Of a stretch of 64,000 bases of DNA, positions 18,495 to 26,800 are shown one piece after another. The stretch comes from Chloroflexota bacterium (GTDB lineage Bacteria; Chloroflexota; UBA6077; SHYK01). The translations under genes were made by a program, and so were the position numbers. Location: assembly GCA_009692845.1 (NCBI GenBank), contig SHYK01000001.1:368400-432399 (forward strand), in the 5' to 3' direction. The number at the start of each line of letters is the position of its first letter. The first letter of the stretch is position 1. The notes under the pieces were generated by a model that was not told the DNA's origin, searched no databases, and saw only the letters and a list, made by a program, of their open reading frames with translations.

Positions 18495-18707
18495 TCAGTT
18501 GGGGACAGTTTCGAGGGTCACCCGCAGATGTTCAGGTTCCGGCCCGGAGAAATTCAATTTTTCGAAGCCGATGACCGTGCCTGCGCTGTCCTTCATCAGC
18601 ACGACTTCATCGACGGTTTCCTCTGAGGTGCTCTCGCGCAGGGGATCACCAAACCAGACCGTCAGGGTGCGCCCCCGTCGATCGTAAAAGACTCTCACCT
18701 CGTCCAC
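18495..18707 (-). CDS. DUF2283 family small protein
   Basis: GTG 18707 gives a 70-residue protein, the normal DUF2283 size, with the family pattern VFYDRRGRTLTVWF, SEETVDEVVLMKD and GTVIGFEKLNF. It overlaps the end of the DUF4258-like gene by 13 nt, so the two are translated from one message. DUF2283 genes commonly sit next to DUF4258 genes and the pair is suspected, but not proven, to be toxin-antitoxin-like; by that reading this would be the antitoxin-side partner. The longer open frame upstream lies inside the partner gene. Confidence 0.78.
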   Translation of the reverse strand: MDEVRVFYDRRGRTLTVWFGDPLRESTSEETVDEVVLMKDSAGTVIGFEKLNFSGPEPEHLRVTLETVPN

Positions 18708-19024
18708 ACTGGTGCTCCAATCTTGATGGCGTCGGTCAAGTAACAGGTAATAACGAAGCCGTAACCATCGACAACTTTGACCACGACGCAGAGCCATCGG
18801 CCCGGGCGCTCGCCGCCGTAGAAAAGATACACGTCCTCAGCGACGCGGCTGCGCCGAATTTGCGCGGGCCCTCTAAGAGCCGCGGCAACGTCCTGCTGCC
18901 GGCCGGCCATGACCGGGTGCTTGATGGTCTCAATTGTCCTCCAAGCCGTAGCCGTTAGCCGAACGCGGATGCCGATTGGTGTGGGAATCTCCCAGAGCAG
19001 ATCCGCGCTGTCGTCTGGACTCAC
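18695..19024 (-). CDS. DUF4258-like small protein (putative RelE-like nuclease fold)
   Basis: GTG 19024 is preceded by GGAGAG and gives 109 residues beginning MSPDDSADLLWEIP. The body has VRLTATAWRTIETIKHP, AALRGPAQIRRSR, DVYLFYGG and CVVVKVVDGYGFVITCYLTD, matching the DUF4258/barnase-EndoU-ColicinE5-RelE-like superfamily layout. It overlaps the DUF2283 gene. A longer frame from GTG 19144 adds a CPWC pair, but the start chosen has the better ribosome site. Toxin activity is inference from family and context. Confidence 0.72.
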   Translation of the reverse strand: MSPDDSADLLWEIPTPIGIRVRLTATAWRTIETIKHPVMAGRQQDVAAALRGPAQIRRSRVAEDVYLFYGGERPGRWLCVVVKVVDGYGFVITCYLTDAIKIGAPVWTR

Positions 19025-19230
19025 AAAACTCTCTCCGTCGGGACACCATGGACATGGCGTCCTCTCTCCAGCCTGAATGAGAGGGTAACGGGGATGCCTG
19101 GGGATCGTGAGGCTGGCCTTCAGATGTGACCACCAAGGCGACACTCTCTGGGGTGACAGCCTGTGTAGGGAGAAAGTGGAGCGGCTAGCCCCACAGTTCG
19201 TCGACGGCGATTTGGAGGCTTGCCATGCCG

Positions 19231-19923
19231 CTACACCTCCGGTGGCTGAGCGCGCTGTAGTACCTGGTGGACGTCGGTGGCGCGGGCCAACTCGTCGGCG
19301 TCGCGGCTGATCCGCTCGCCGGCCACCACGGCCAGGGTGGGGCGGCCCAGCCGAGCCAGGATGGACGCCCGCTCCGAAGCGCGGCGGACGTTGCTTATCC
19401 CAACCCCCACCGACACCTCAGCTACCAGGTAAACCTCGGCGTTGTCGCCCCGGCGGCGCCCAGTAAGGACTAGGTCAGCGTCCAACACCGATGATCGTTT
19501 CGCTTCGGATATGGCTCCGGCCTGGAAAGCGTCGTCGACGATCGCCGCCACCCGATTCGGTTCGAGCAGCTGCAGGCGCAAGGCCAACGATCCGAAGCGG
19601 CCCGGATATTTCTGGCGGTATTCCAATTCGAGGGCCCGGCCAGCGAGGGTGCCCAGGTGATCATCCATCGAGTCCTGGCGGCGATCGAATCGGGCCTGGG
19701 CGGCGATCAGCTCGTCGATTCGCTGTTCGGTGCGGGCCTGGAAGGCCACCAACCCGGCCATCTGTTGGGTGAGCGCATCGACCCGCTCGGCGAGCTGCCG
19801 CATGAGCGCGGGCAGTTCGAGCAGCTCGTCGGTGAGAATCTGACGACGCAGCTCCGCCTGCCAGTCGGGCCGTTGCCCGAGCAGCCGCAGGAGATCCTGG
19901 AAATCATCGACGGTGAAGGCCAT
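19231..19923 (-). CDS. Coiled-coil protein with PD-(D/E)XK-like C-terminal domain
   Basis: A 230-residue soluble protein. Residues 1-40 (FTVDDFQDLLRLLGQRPDW) are typical of a family found repeatedly in Chloroflexota and cyanobacteria. Residues about 40-95 form a coiled coil rich in Ala, Gln, Arg and Glu. The C-terminus (about 120-230) has DADLVLTG and EVYLVAEVS, a spacing that fits the D...ExK-like core of restriction-endonuclease-fold proteins, although Lys is replaced here. Function is unknown. The short intergenic region to the divergent PIG-V-type gene probably holds both promoters. Confidence 0.65.
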   Translation of the reverse strand: MAFTVDDFQDLLRLLGQRPDWQAELRRQILTDELLELPALMRQLAERVDALTQQMAGLVAFQARTEQRIDELIAAQARFDRRQDSMDDHLGTLAGRALELEYRQKYPGRFGSLALRLQLLEPNRVAAIVDDAFQAGAISEAKRSSVLDADLVLTGRRRGDNAEVYLVAEVSVGVGISNVRRASERASILARLGRPTLAVVAGERISRDADELARATDVHQVLQRAQPPEV

Positions 19924-20070
19924 GCCGAATTATAGAGATGCCGGAGAACTCGGAAAACTGAGTCGCCCGTAAACTGAAAGCGCGCGATGCGCAGATTGCG
20001 CCGATCTACCGCATCCCGCCCAGCTGAAAGGGAACCCGATGCCAGGTGCTGAGGTGGTCTGGGGTCGGCG

Positions 20071-21609
20071 ATGCCCGGCGCGGGACTGCGCCGGCAGCGC
20101 CAATTCGATGCCACGGGTGGCCGAATGACACGGCGGCCTGCTTCGGGAGGTCGGCGGTCGAGTCGGGCTGAGCCTGCGGCTGCGCGCCGACTCGCCCAAC
20201 TCGCTGACGATGGGCCGCTCCGCTGGTGGCCCCGGTTCCGCTCCATCCGCTGGCCGTTAAGGTCCTGGTGGGCCCAGCTCGACGATGGCTGGCGGTGGGC
20301 GATCGGCATCCTGATCGTCCAGCGCTTGGTGCTGGCGATAGTCGGCCTGGCGGCGCTGGGGTCGGCCTTCCGAACCGTGGACAACGAGTTCACGGCGCTG
20401 ATCCTACCGGGCAGCGATTCGTGGATCTCGCTGCTCTCGATGTGGCAGCGGTGGGACGCGCTCTGGTACGAGAAGATCGCCGAGCAAGGGTACCAGGCCA
20501 CCGGCGGCAGCACGAACTTTTCCCCGCTGTTCCCGTTGCTAGCCCGCTTCGTGATGCTGAGCGGCCTGCACTTCGTGGTGGGCGGTTTGCTCGTGTCCAG
20601 CGTCGCTTTCGTGGTCGCGCTGCGGGTCGTGTACGACCTGGCGCTCCACGACACCCGGAAGGCGGACCGGACGGAGCCTCCTCCGGGCCGGTCTCGGTCC
20701 GGTTTTCAGACGCGGGTGCTGGGCCGAGCGGCGTTGGCGACTCGGCGCGCCCGGCTGACCGTGCTGGCGCTCGCCCTCTTTCCCAGCGGCTTCTTTTTGG
20801 TCGCCCCGTTTACCGAGAGCCTGCTGCTCTTGCTGGCGGCCCTGAGCCTGTGGCTGGCCCGCCGCGGCTGCCACTGGCAAGCCGGGCTGGCGGGTTTCCT
20901 GGCCGCCCTGACCCACGCCAACGGAATTAGCCTGGTGTTTCCACTGGCCTACGAGGCACTCCGCGGCTCAGGCCTGGCGCCCGGCTGGTCCGAAAGAGGT
21001 CGAAACTGGTTGGGGAGGTGGCGCGTCGCATTCGCCTTGCTTCCGATCGCCGGGGCGGTCGTCTGGAGCGTCTACCTATCGATTGGCGTGGGGGGGCAGG
21101 CGGGGCTGCTGGCTAGTGCGCTGCGGCTCGCCGAGGCGCGCCTGTTGGAACTGGCCCGCGCCGACGTCACTGGAGCGCGTGCGCAGGTCTGGCAGTTCAG
21201 CCCGCCCTGGGAGCTCATCAATGCGAGCGCTCAGTACGTTATCCACGGGCTTCCGCCCTGGGGAGTAGTGCGGATGGGCACCTTGCCGGACGCCTTGTCA
21301 GGGGTTGAGCTGCTCAATCTGGTCTGCCTGCTGGCCTTTTGCGGCCTGGGCATCCTGGCGCTCCGCTGGCTGCCCCTGAGCTACGGGCTTTTTCTGTGGC
21401 CTAACCTGCTGGTCCTGATGACCCGCCAGCTTCCCTATTCGCCGCTGGAGAGCACGAATCGGCTGGTCCTGCCCCTGTTTCCCTGCTTCATGGTCATGGC
21501 GATGCTGCTGGCCGGCCACCCCAGGACCGCTTTCCTGGGTCTGGCGGCGAGCTGGCTGCTCCAGCTCATCTTATTCAAGCAATTCGTGCATTGGTGGTTC
21601 ATCGCCTGA
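20071..21609 (+). CDS. PIG-V-type (GT76-like) membrane mannosyltransferase
   Basis: A polytopic membrane protein of 512 residues (a later ATG at 20125 is also possible). After a basic N-terminus come many hydrophobic helices. The region MWQRWDALWYEKIAEQGY followed by FSPLFPLLARF matches the W-D-x-x-W-Y...GY...FPLYP signature of PIG-V-like transferases, where the Asp is required for use of a polyprenyl-phosphate-mannose donor. Bacterial members probably mannosylate envelope glycans or lipids on the outer membrane face. A basic insertion near residues 195-220 sits between helices. It is an isolated plus-strand gene. Confidence 0.8.
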   Translation: MPGAGLRRQRQFDATGGRMTRRPASGGRRSSRAEPAAARRLAQLADDGPLRWWPRFRSIRWPLRSWWAQLDDGWRWAIGILIVQRLVLAIVGLAALGSAFRTVDNEFTALILPGSDSWISLLSMWQRWDALWYEKIAEQGYQATGGSTNFSPLFPLLARFVMLSGLHFVVGGLLVSSVAFVVALRVVYDLALHDTRKADRTEPPPGRSRSGFQTRVLGRAALATRRARLTVLALALFPSGFFLVAPFTESLLLLLAALSLWLARRGCHWQAGLAGFLAALTHANGISLVFPLAYEALRGSGLAPGWSERGRNWLGRWRVAFALLPIAGAVVWSVYLSIGVGGQAGLLASALRLAEARLLELARADVTGARAQVWQFSPPWELINASAQYVIHGLPPWGVVRMGTLPDALSGVELLNLVCLLAFCGLGILALRWLPLSYGLFLWPNLLVLMTRQLPYSPLESTNRLVLPLFPCFMVMAMLLAGHPRTAFLGLAASWLLQLILFKQFVHWWFIA

Positions 21610-21768
21610 TCTCGGCGGCGGCCAGGGAGCCCCGCTAGCCGGTTGCTGGGTGGTTCTCGCGCCTTGCCTTCGGCCGCTCGGGAGAATAGGGCCGAGACCT
21701 AGATGAGGAAGATGCCCGTTCGCGGGGCGTGCAATAATTAGGCAAGACTCAAGCCGGAGTTAGATGCG

Positions 21769-22011
21769 GTGGAGGCGGCGCAGATGGAGCAAGGGCGGAA
21801 GGAACGGGGTCAGCAAGACGTTCTCCTCTACGAGCAGCACGGCCGACAGCTCGAGCCCGAACACCTCGGCAAGTTCGTGGCCATTTCGGATGATGGACGG
21901 ATTCTTTCTGGGAGACACGGATTCTTTCTGGGAGACACTGAGTTGGCGATTGCGCAGCAGGCGGTCGCGGAATTTGGGACACCTGGGCCAATGATCCCGA
22001 GCACCTCATAG
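21769..22011 (+). pseudogene. Degraded small protein gene (DUF5678-like) with internal duplication
   Basis: Reads LLYEQHGRQLEPEHLGKFVAISDDGRILSG, then TELAIAQQAVAEFG, the pattern of small proteins in which a V/A-A-I-s-x-D-G-r core is followed by an Ala-rich helix. A 20-bp exact tandem duplication sits inside the core (21899-21938). The C-terminal strand is replaced by sequence antisense to a RelE-like remnant. I infer a truncated, rearranged gene. Such proteins are often found beside toxin genes. Confidence 0.45.
21899..21938. repeat. Exact 20-bp tandem duplication
   Basis: Two adjacent identical 20-bp copies (21899-21918 and 21919-21938, core ATTCTTTCTGGGAGACAC). The length is not a multiple of three, so each copy is read in a different frame (ILSGRH, then GFFLGDT). 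Confidence 0.95.
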
Positions 22012-22217
22012 CCCAGCTCGCCGGCGCGGAACGGCTCCAGTGCGCCGCTCAGGGCCCACCAGCCAATAATGCTCAGCGTTCCAACGAGCTTCGTGGCTCC
22101 AACCCGGGGATCCGCTTGCATAGCATCGATCCGGGCACCGATGCTTTGTTGGACGCCGGCCGGTAGCCGGCTCAGTTGCCGCCGAGCTGACTCCGAGAAT
22201 TCAACGGAGTAAGGCAC
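22005..22217 (-). pseudogene. RelE/ParE-family toxin remnant
   Basis: From GTG 22217 the minus strand reads MPYSVEFSESARRQLSRLP then RIDAMQADPR and KLVGTL, the standard N-terminal half of RelE/ParE toxins. The expected C-terminal strands (W.lR.G.yRv.Y.i) are only faintly present (RAGELGYEVLGII), with an apparent small deletion. Beyond about 22005 the frame is antisense to another fragment. It is a decayed toxin gene without an intact partner. Confidence 0.6.
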
Positions 22218-22352
22218 CTACAGGGCGAGTTCAGCCTTGACCATTGCCCCACGGGACGGCGCCATGCGCCTGGAGGTCTGCGAGGGCCGCGGCGGACTCC
22301 TCAGCGTCCGACCGACGGCGGCCGTCTCGTCGAGGGATTGTTTCGCCTGATG

Positions 22353-22571
22353 CTAGCTTGATGATTTGACCTGGGCCGTCGCCACGTCGATGAGCGCTCT
22401 CAGCGCCCGGTTCACCGAGTCCGAATCGTGAAAAACGGCTGCAACGTCCGTCTCCAGCAAAATCACGTTTGTTCCGGCTTGATAGGCCTCGTAGTATTTC
22501 CCCCGAACACCCCCCTTGAGGTCGTATTCGGCTTCCATGTCCTCTTCGCTAGTGTCACTCGCCAGACTCAT
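22353..22571 (-). CDS. Small antitoxin-like partner of BrnT
   Basis: ATG 22571 gives a 72-residue acidic protein with the recognisable pattern YDLKGGVRGKYYEAYQAGTN, then VILLETDVAAVFHDSDSVN and a C-terminal helix. Proteins of this type frequently sit downstream of BrnT-like or HigB-like genes. It overlaps the end of the BrnT-like gene by 17 nt. It is not BrnA, the CopG-like antitoxin known for BrnT, so the antitoxin role is inferred from position and size only. Confidence 0.72.
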   Translation of the reverse strand: MSLASDTSEEDMEAEYDLKGGVRGKYYEAYQAGTNVILLETDVAAVFHDSDSVNRALRALIDVATAQVKSSS

Positions 22572-22830
22572 ACGTCCTCCGTTCAGAGAGGGTGACCTCC
22601 CGAGCTCCAATGATCCGAATGGCATCTCCGCGATGGGTGTGCCACACGATTACGATTCTTTGTCGACCGGTGAGGCCCGTGGTGAGGAATCGCTCCTCCA
22701 GACCGGAATGCTTCCCGTCGGAAAGGGTTGTCGCCAAGGGGTCGCCAAATACGGTGATGGCTTCGTCGAATGCCACGGCATGTTTCGCGAAATTGACTGC
22801 TGCTTTCTCGCGAGACCACTCAAAGCGCAC
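22555..22830 (-). CDS. BrnT-family type II toxin
   Basis: A 91-residue protein from GTG 22830: MRFEWSREKAAVNFAKHAV, then FDEAITVFGDPLATTLSDGKHSGLEERF, IVIVWHTHRGDAIRIIGAREVT and a basic end. These are the standard BrnT (RelE-fold ribonuclease) blocks, including F.WD..K...N..KHgv and iRiIsAR. It should cleave RNA and be neutralised by its partner. The gene precedes and overlaps the small acidic partner, a toxin-first order that suits coupled translation. Confidence 0.85.
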   Translation of the reverse strand: MRFEWSREKAAVNFAKHAVAFDEAITVFGDPLATTLSDGKHSGLEERFLTTGLTGRQRIVIVWHTHRGDAIRIIGAREVTLSERRTYESGE

Positions 22831-23449
22831 GCACCAAGCTTAGCACGGTTGTCCGTCGCTGGCCCCGCCCTCGCCCCCCGCCCAAATAATTCGCACCGAA
22901 TTTGCATGTAACGCATACCCGGGTACTGCGTTTGGTAAGGTGCTCGGGCCACAGGGAGGGTGGCTCACCAGCAAAGCGAACCGCGCGTGCGCAGGGAACG
23001 CTGCGTTATATGTAGCGATGCCAAGCCCTTCGCCCTGCGCCATCCCTGGCACCGTTAAGCGGAAACCGAGCGGGCCCGCTAGTCCTGAGCCGGTCGAACC
23101 CAACCGTTCGCCCTGTCCGCCCGGCGGACTCCGCAGTCGGAGAGGCACTCGAAGGGTCAAGGGGTTGCTCGAGTGCTATCCTGGCGAAGGATCGAAGACT
23201 CGTCTCAAAGAGATAACAGCACAAATAGGCCGTTTCTGGGCAGAGTGCATCATAAGCGGCCATCACGTGGCATAGGTCATGGTTAAATCAGCGTAGGCGG
23301 CGAGAACATTCGGATAGAGCGAAGATTGCCGACAGAGGAGTGATCCGGTATGGTGGCGCAGTCGAAAGAGGCGGGTTCGCCTCAGGAGTGGGTTTGGGCC
23401 GCAGGACAGGACCCATCCGCAATCCATGCGCGTCCGGGCGTACCCTTGG
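22831..23449. other. Long non-coding stretch with a REP-like segment
   Basis: Apart from the palindrome described separately I see no convincing gene here. Near 23082-23115 the sequence CCTGAGCCGGTCGAA followed by TTCGCCCTG resembles a dispersed REP-like element found in many environmental bacteria. Open frames crossing it have no family features. Confidence 0.4.
22910..22932. promoter_or_regulatory. Palindrome upstream of the BrnT-like operon
   Basis: AACGCA-TACCC-GGGTA-C-TGCGTT is an 11-bp-arm inverted repeat with one extra base, about 80 bp upstream of the toxin start. Type II systems are usually autorepressed at such sites, so it may be an operator. No binding data are available. Confidence 0.4.
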
Positions 23450-23478
23450 TTGACAGGCCCGGATGCCTATGGTAGGCT
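23450..23478 (+). promoter_or_regulatory. Promoter for the S-layer-like protein transcript
   Basis: A perfect TTGACA (23450-23455) is followed at exactly 17 bp by TAGGCT (23473-23478). The predicted start near 23485 would give an untranslated leader of nearly 400 nt before the big secreted-protein gene, with one short open frame inside it. Confidence 0.6.
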
Positions 23479-23675
23479 GCAACCCATGGGGACTCGAGGG
23501 CGGCAGCCCCCGGCTCTGGCGCGTGCCGAAATCCCTTGGCCCCGACCGGTTAGAATCAACGTTGGCGATTACGCGGCGGTGGTTGGGCGACGGGCCCAGA
23601 CCCAGTAACCTTGGTTTAAGCAGCCTCGTGCCCGCGCACCGAACCTACGACGAAACCCAACAGGAGGGAAACCGC

Positions 23676-23810
23676 ATGGGGGTACGAGCCCCGACCCGCG
23701 TCAGTGACGCCAGCGAGCCTCGCCACTTCTTTTTGGCCCCGAGCAACGGAGCGCCCCGGGACAGCCGCGGTGCATCCCTCCCCGCGCCAATCTTTTTCGG
23801 AGGTAAGTGA
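23676..23810 (+). CDS. 44-residue leader-region ORF upstream of the S-layer-like gene
   Basis: ATG 23676 has a near-ideal AGGAGGG six to seven bases upstream and encodes 44 residues beginning MGVRAPTRVSDASEPRHFFL and ending APIFFGGK. It stops 59 nt before the large secreted-protein gene and lies within the transcript predicted from the 23450 promoter. It has no signal peptide or known motif. It may be a small protein or a regulatory leader peptide. The strong ribosome site is the main support. Confidence 0.5.
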   Translation: MGVRAPTRVSDASEPRHFFLAPSNGAPRDSRGASLPAPIFFGGK

Positions 23811-23869
23811 CTAGTGCTTAACCCACGCGCGCTCCGTAAACGGAACCCCGAAGCAAGCGAGGAGGGTCA

Positions 23870-26800
23870 ATGATGGAACTCATAGCGTCTTTAAGTAAGG
23901 TCGGCCGACTGGGTCGGCTCGCGCTTGTCGCAGGAATGATCATTGCGACGCTGACGCCGGTAACGGCGCTCTCTCAGCAGGTTGGCGCGGAAGCCAATGT
24001 TGGCAGCCTTTCGTCGGCGGTTAGCCCGGCCACAGGTGCCGCGAAGGGGACTTGGACGTTCACCTTTACGGCGGGTGGCGGTGGCACGCTCGGGTCCGGA
24101 AGTTCAATCAACCTCGGCTTCCCCGCTGGCTTCACCATACCTTCCACGATCGCGACAACGGCAGTCTCCGTCAACGACGACACTGATTCCGCAGCGGTCA
24201 CCGTTTCGGGGGTTTCGTCAGACTCGACGACTCGGACGGTAACCATCGTTCTTGGAAGCAGCCAGATCGACAGCAATGACGTTGCCACCGTGAAGATTTA
24301 CCCGTCGTCGGGGCTCACCAATCCGTCTCCGTCGGCGGCAACTACTTACACACTCGGCACGTTCTCGACCTCGGTGGACACCGGCACGGTGAACTGGGCC
24401 GTGGCAATCGGCGCTGCAACGGTAACGACTGGCCTCGCGGTCGTGATCGGCAACCAGGACGGCGCAGCCGGCGACACGACCGCTGCCAATGCGGGTGCGA
24501 GCTACAGCTTCACCTTCACGCTGAGTGCCTCCGGTGCGCTCGGCACCGCGGGTGGTGACCAGATCACCCTGACCTTCCCGTCTGGCTTTACGGTCCCGGC
24601 CAAGAGCACTGCGGGACCCACCCCAGGCGTCTATACCAACAACATCTTGTTCGACGGGGACGGCACACCCGACTGCGTGACGCCAGACGGCACCGCTGCC
24701 GCATTGGCGAACGTCACCGTCAGCAACCAATCCATCACGTTCACGGTTGCTGAAGGTGCCGCCAACAGCGCCCAGGTCTGTGTGCTGGTGAAGGCGGGCG
24801 CAGGCGTGCGTAACGGCCCCGCCGCTACCTATACTGGGGGCTTCAGCGTGTTCACGACGGCTGACGCCGGGACGCTCACCGTAGCGCAGTCTGCCAGCGG
24901 CACGGTAACCGCGGCGACCTCCGTGACCGCCGTAACGGTCGATGCTCTCGCGCCGACGACGCCGAGCGCGGCCTCGGTCTACGAGATCAACTTCACCCCC
25001 AGCGCAAACTCGGGTGAGATCGCCTATGGTACTCTGGTCGTTGGGACGAGCTCTATTACAGTGACCTTCCCGTCCGGTACGACGGTGCCTAGCACAATCG
25101 CGCCAGCGGATGTCAAGGTTGACACTGACGCGACCTGCAGCAACGGCACCGCGGTGACGGCAGCCAACCTGGTAACGGTTAGCGGTCAGGCCGTTACCGT
25201 CGTGGTTCCGGTAGCTCCAGCTCAGGCGGCGGCAAGCTGCATCCGGTTTGAACAAACCGCGGGCATCCGCAATCCCGCCGTGGGTATCACCACCAATACC
25301 CTGACTATCTCAACTTCTGAGGACACTGCCACGGTTACCAGCGGAACCTATACCGTGACCGTCCCGGCGGGCTCCGTGGGTGCCGTCGCGGTGACTCCAG
25401 TTAACAATAATGCGTCGGCCATGGCCCTATACGAGATCGTCACCACCGCCACGAGCGGCCTGCTGATTGCGGACACGATCGCGGTGACCTTCCCGTCCGG
25501 CACCACAGTACCAAGCACCTGGGCGGTGGCTAATGTGCGGGTCGAGGCTGGGGCTGCTGATGGTGACTGCACCGATGGGACAGCGGCCACCGCGGTATCG
25601 AGCAGCGGGCAGGTCGTCACCATCACTAATCCGACGCTGTTCGCGGCGGCCGCGGAATTCAACCTCTGCTTTGCCAAGGCGGCGGGGTTGGTGAACCCGA
25701 CCTCCGGTAGCAAGACGCTGACCGTGAGCACGTCGGAGGACACCGCAGCGAAGACCTCGGCCGCCTACACGATCGATGCGGCAAGCTCGATGACGGGCGT
25801 CACCAATACGCTCGGTAGCAACGGCACGGGCGCCATCACGACCTATGAAATTGACGGCACCACGAGCGCCGAGGGTGCCCTCACGGCGCTCGTGGATACC
25901 GTGACGGTGACCTTCAACTCGTCGACCACGGTTCCGTCGACGATCGCGGCCGCCAACGTCAAGTTCGACAACGACTCCGACTGCACCGACGGCACCGCGG
26001 TTGCGGCGGCGAATGTCAGTGGCCAGTCGGTGAGCTTCACGGTCCCGACCGGTGAAGGCGTTAGCGCCTCGAGCGTCTTCAGCGTCTGCTTTACAGCCGC
26101 GGCGCTGATTGTGAACCCCAGCACGGCTGCCAGTTACACGGTGACGGTGACCGACTCCGCGGACACTGCAACCGTAACGTCCAGCTCCTACACAGTGATA
26201 AGTCGCGCGGTGACGGGCGTCTTTGTGACGCCTGAAGTCACGAACGGCGGTGTGACGAGCCTGTACGACATTAGCTTCGTCGATTCTTCGGGAATGGCGG
26301 CTAACGATACGATCACCATCGCGTTCCCAGCCGGCTTCACGGTCTCCGCGTCGCCCGCCACGGTCGCCGCCGGGTCAACCGCAAAGGTGTCTGACTCGGG
26401 CGACGGTGAGACCTGCGCCACCGGCACCAATACCGCGGCGGCGACGACCGTCACCTACAGCAGCGGCGCGCCGACCTTCACCATCACGAACCCGGATGCG
26501 GTCGTGGCTGGAGCGACGGTCTGCGTGCGGTTCGCTCGGGCGGTTCTGATCACCAATCCCACCACTGCGGGGAACTACACTGTCACGGTGAGAACCTCCA
26601 TCGATACGACCACGGCCAGCTCCACGTTCGCGATTGTCGCCCCGACGAGCCCATCGTTCGCGGCGGACCAGGGAGTGACGAACGCCCCAACGACAGCGAA
26701 CACGGCGGCCGTGGTCGACGTGATCTTCACGACGAGCGCGAGCGGCGCGCTGACTTCGGCCAACAACGATACGGTTACGATCACCTTCCCAAGCAACACA

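Noticed and set aside
24218-25255. Minus-strand open frame of 345 codons inside the S-layer-like gene
   Set aside because: Arg-rich shadow of the Thr/Val/Ala-rich repeats; no start signal or motif.
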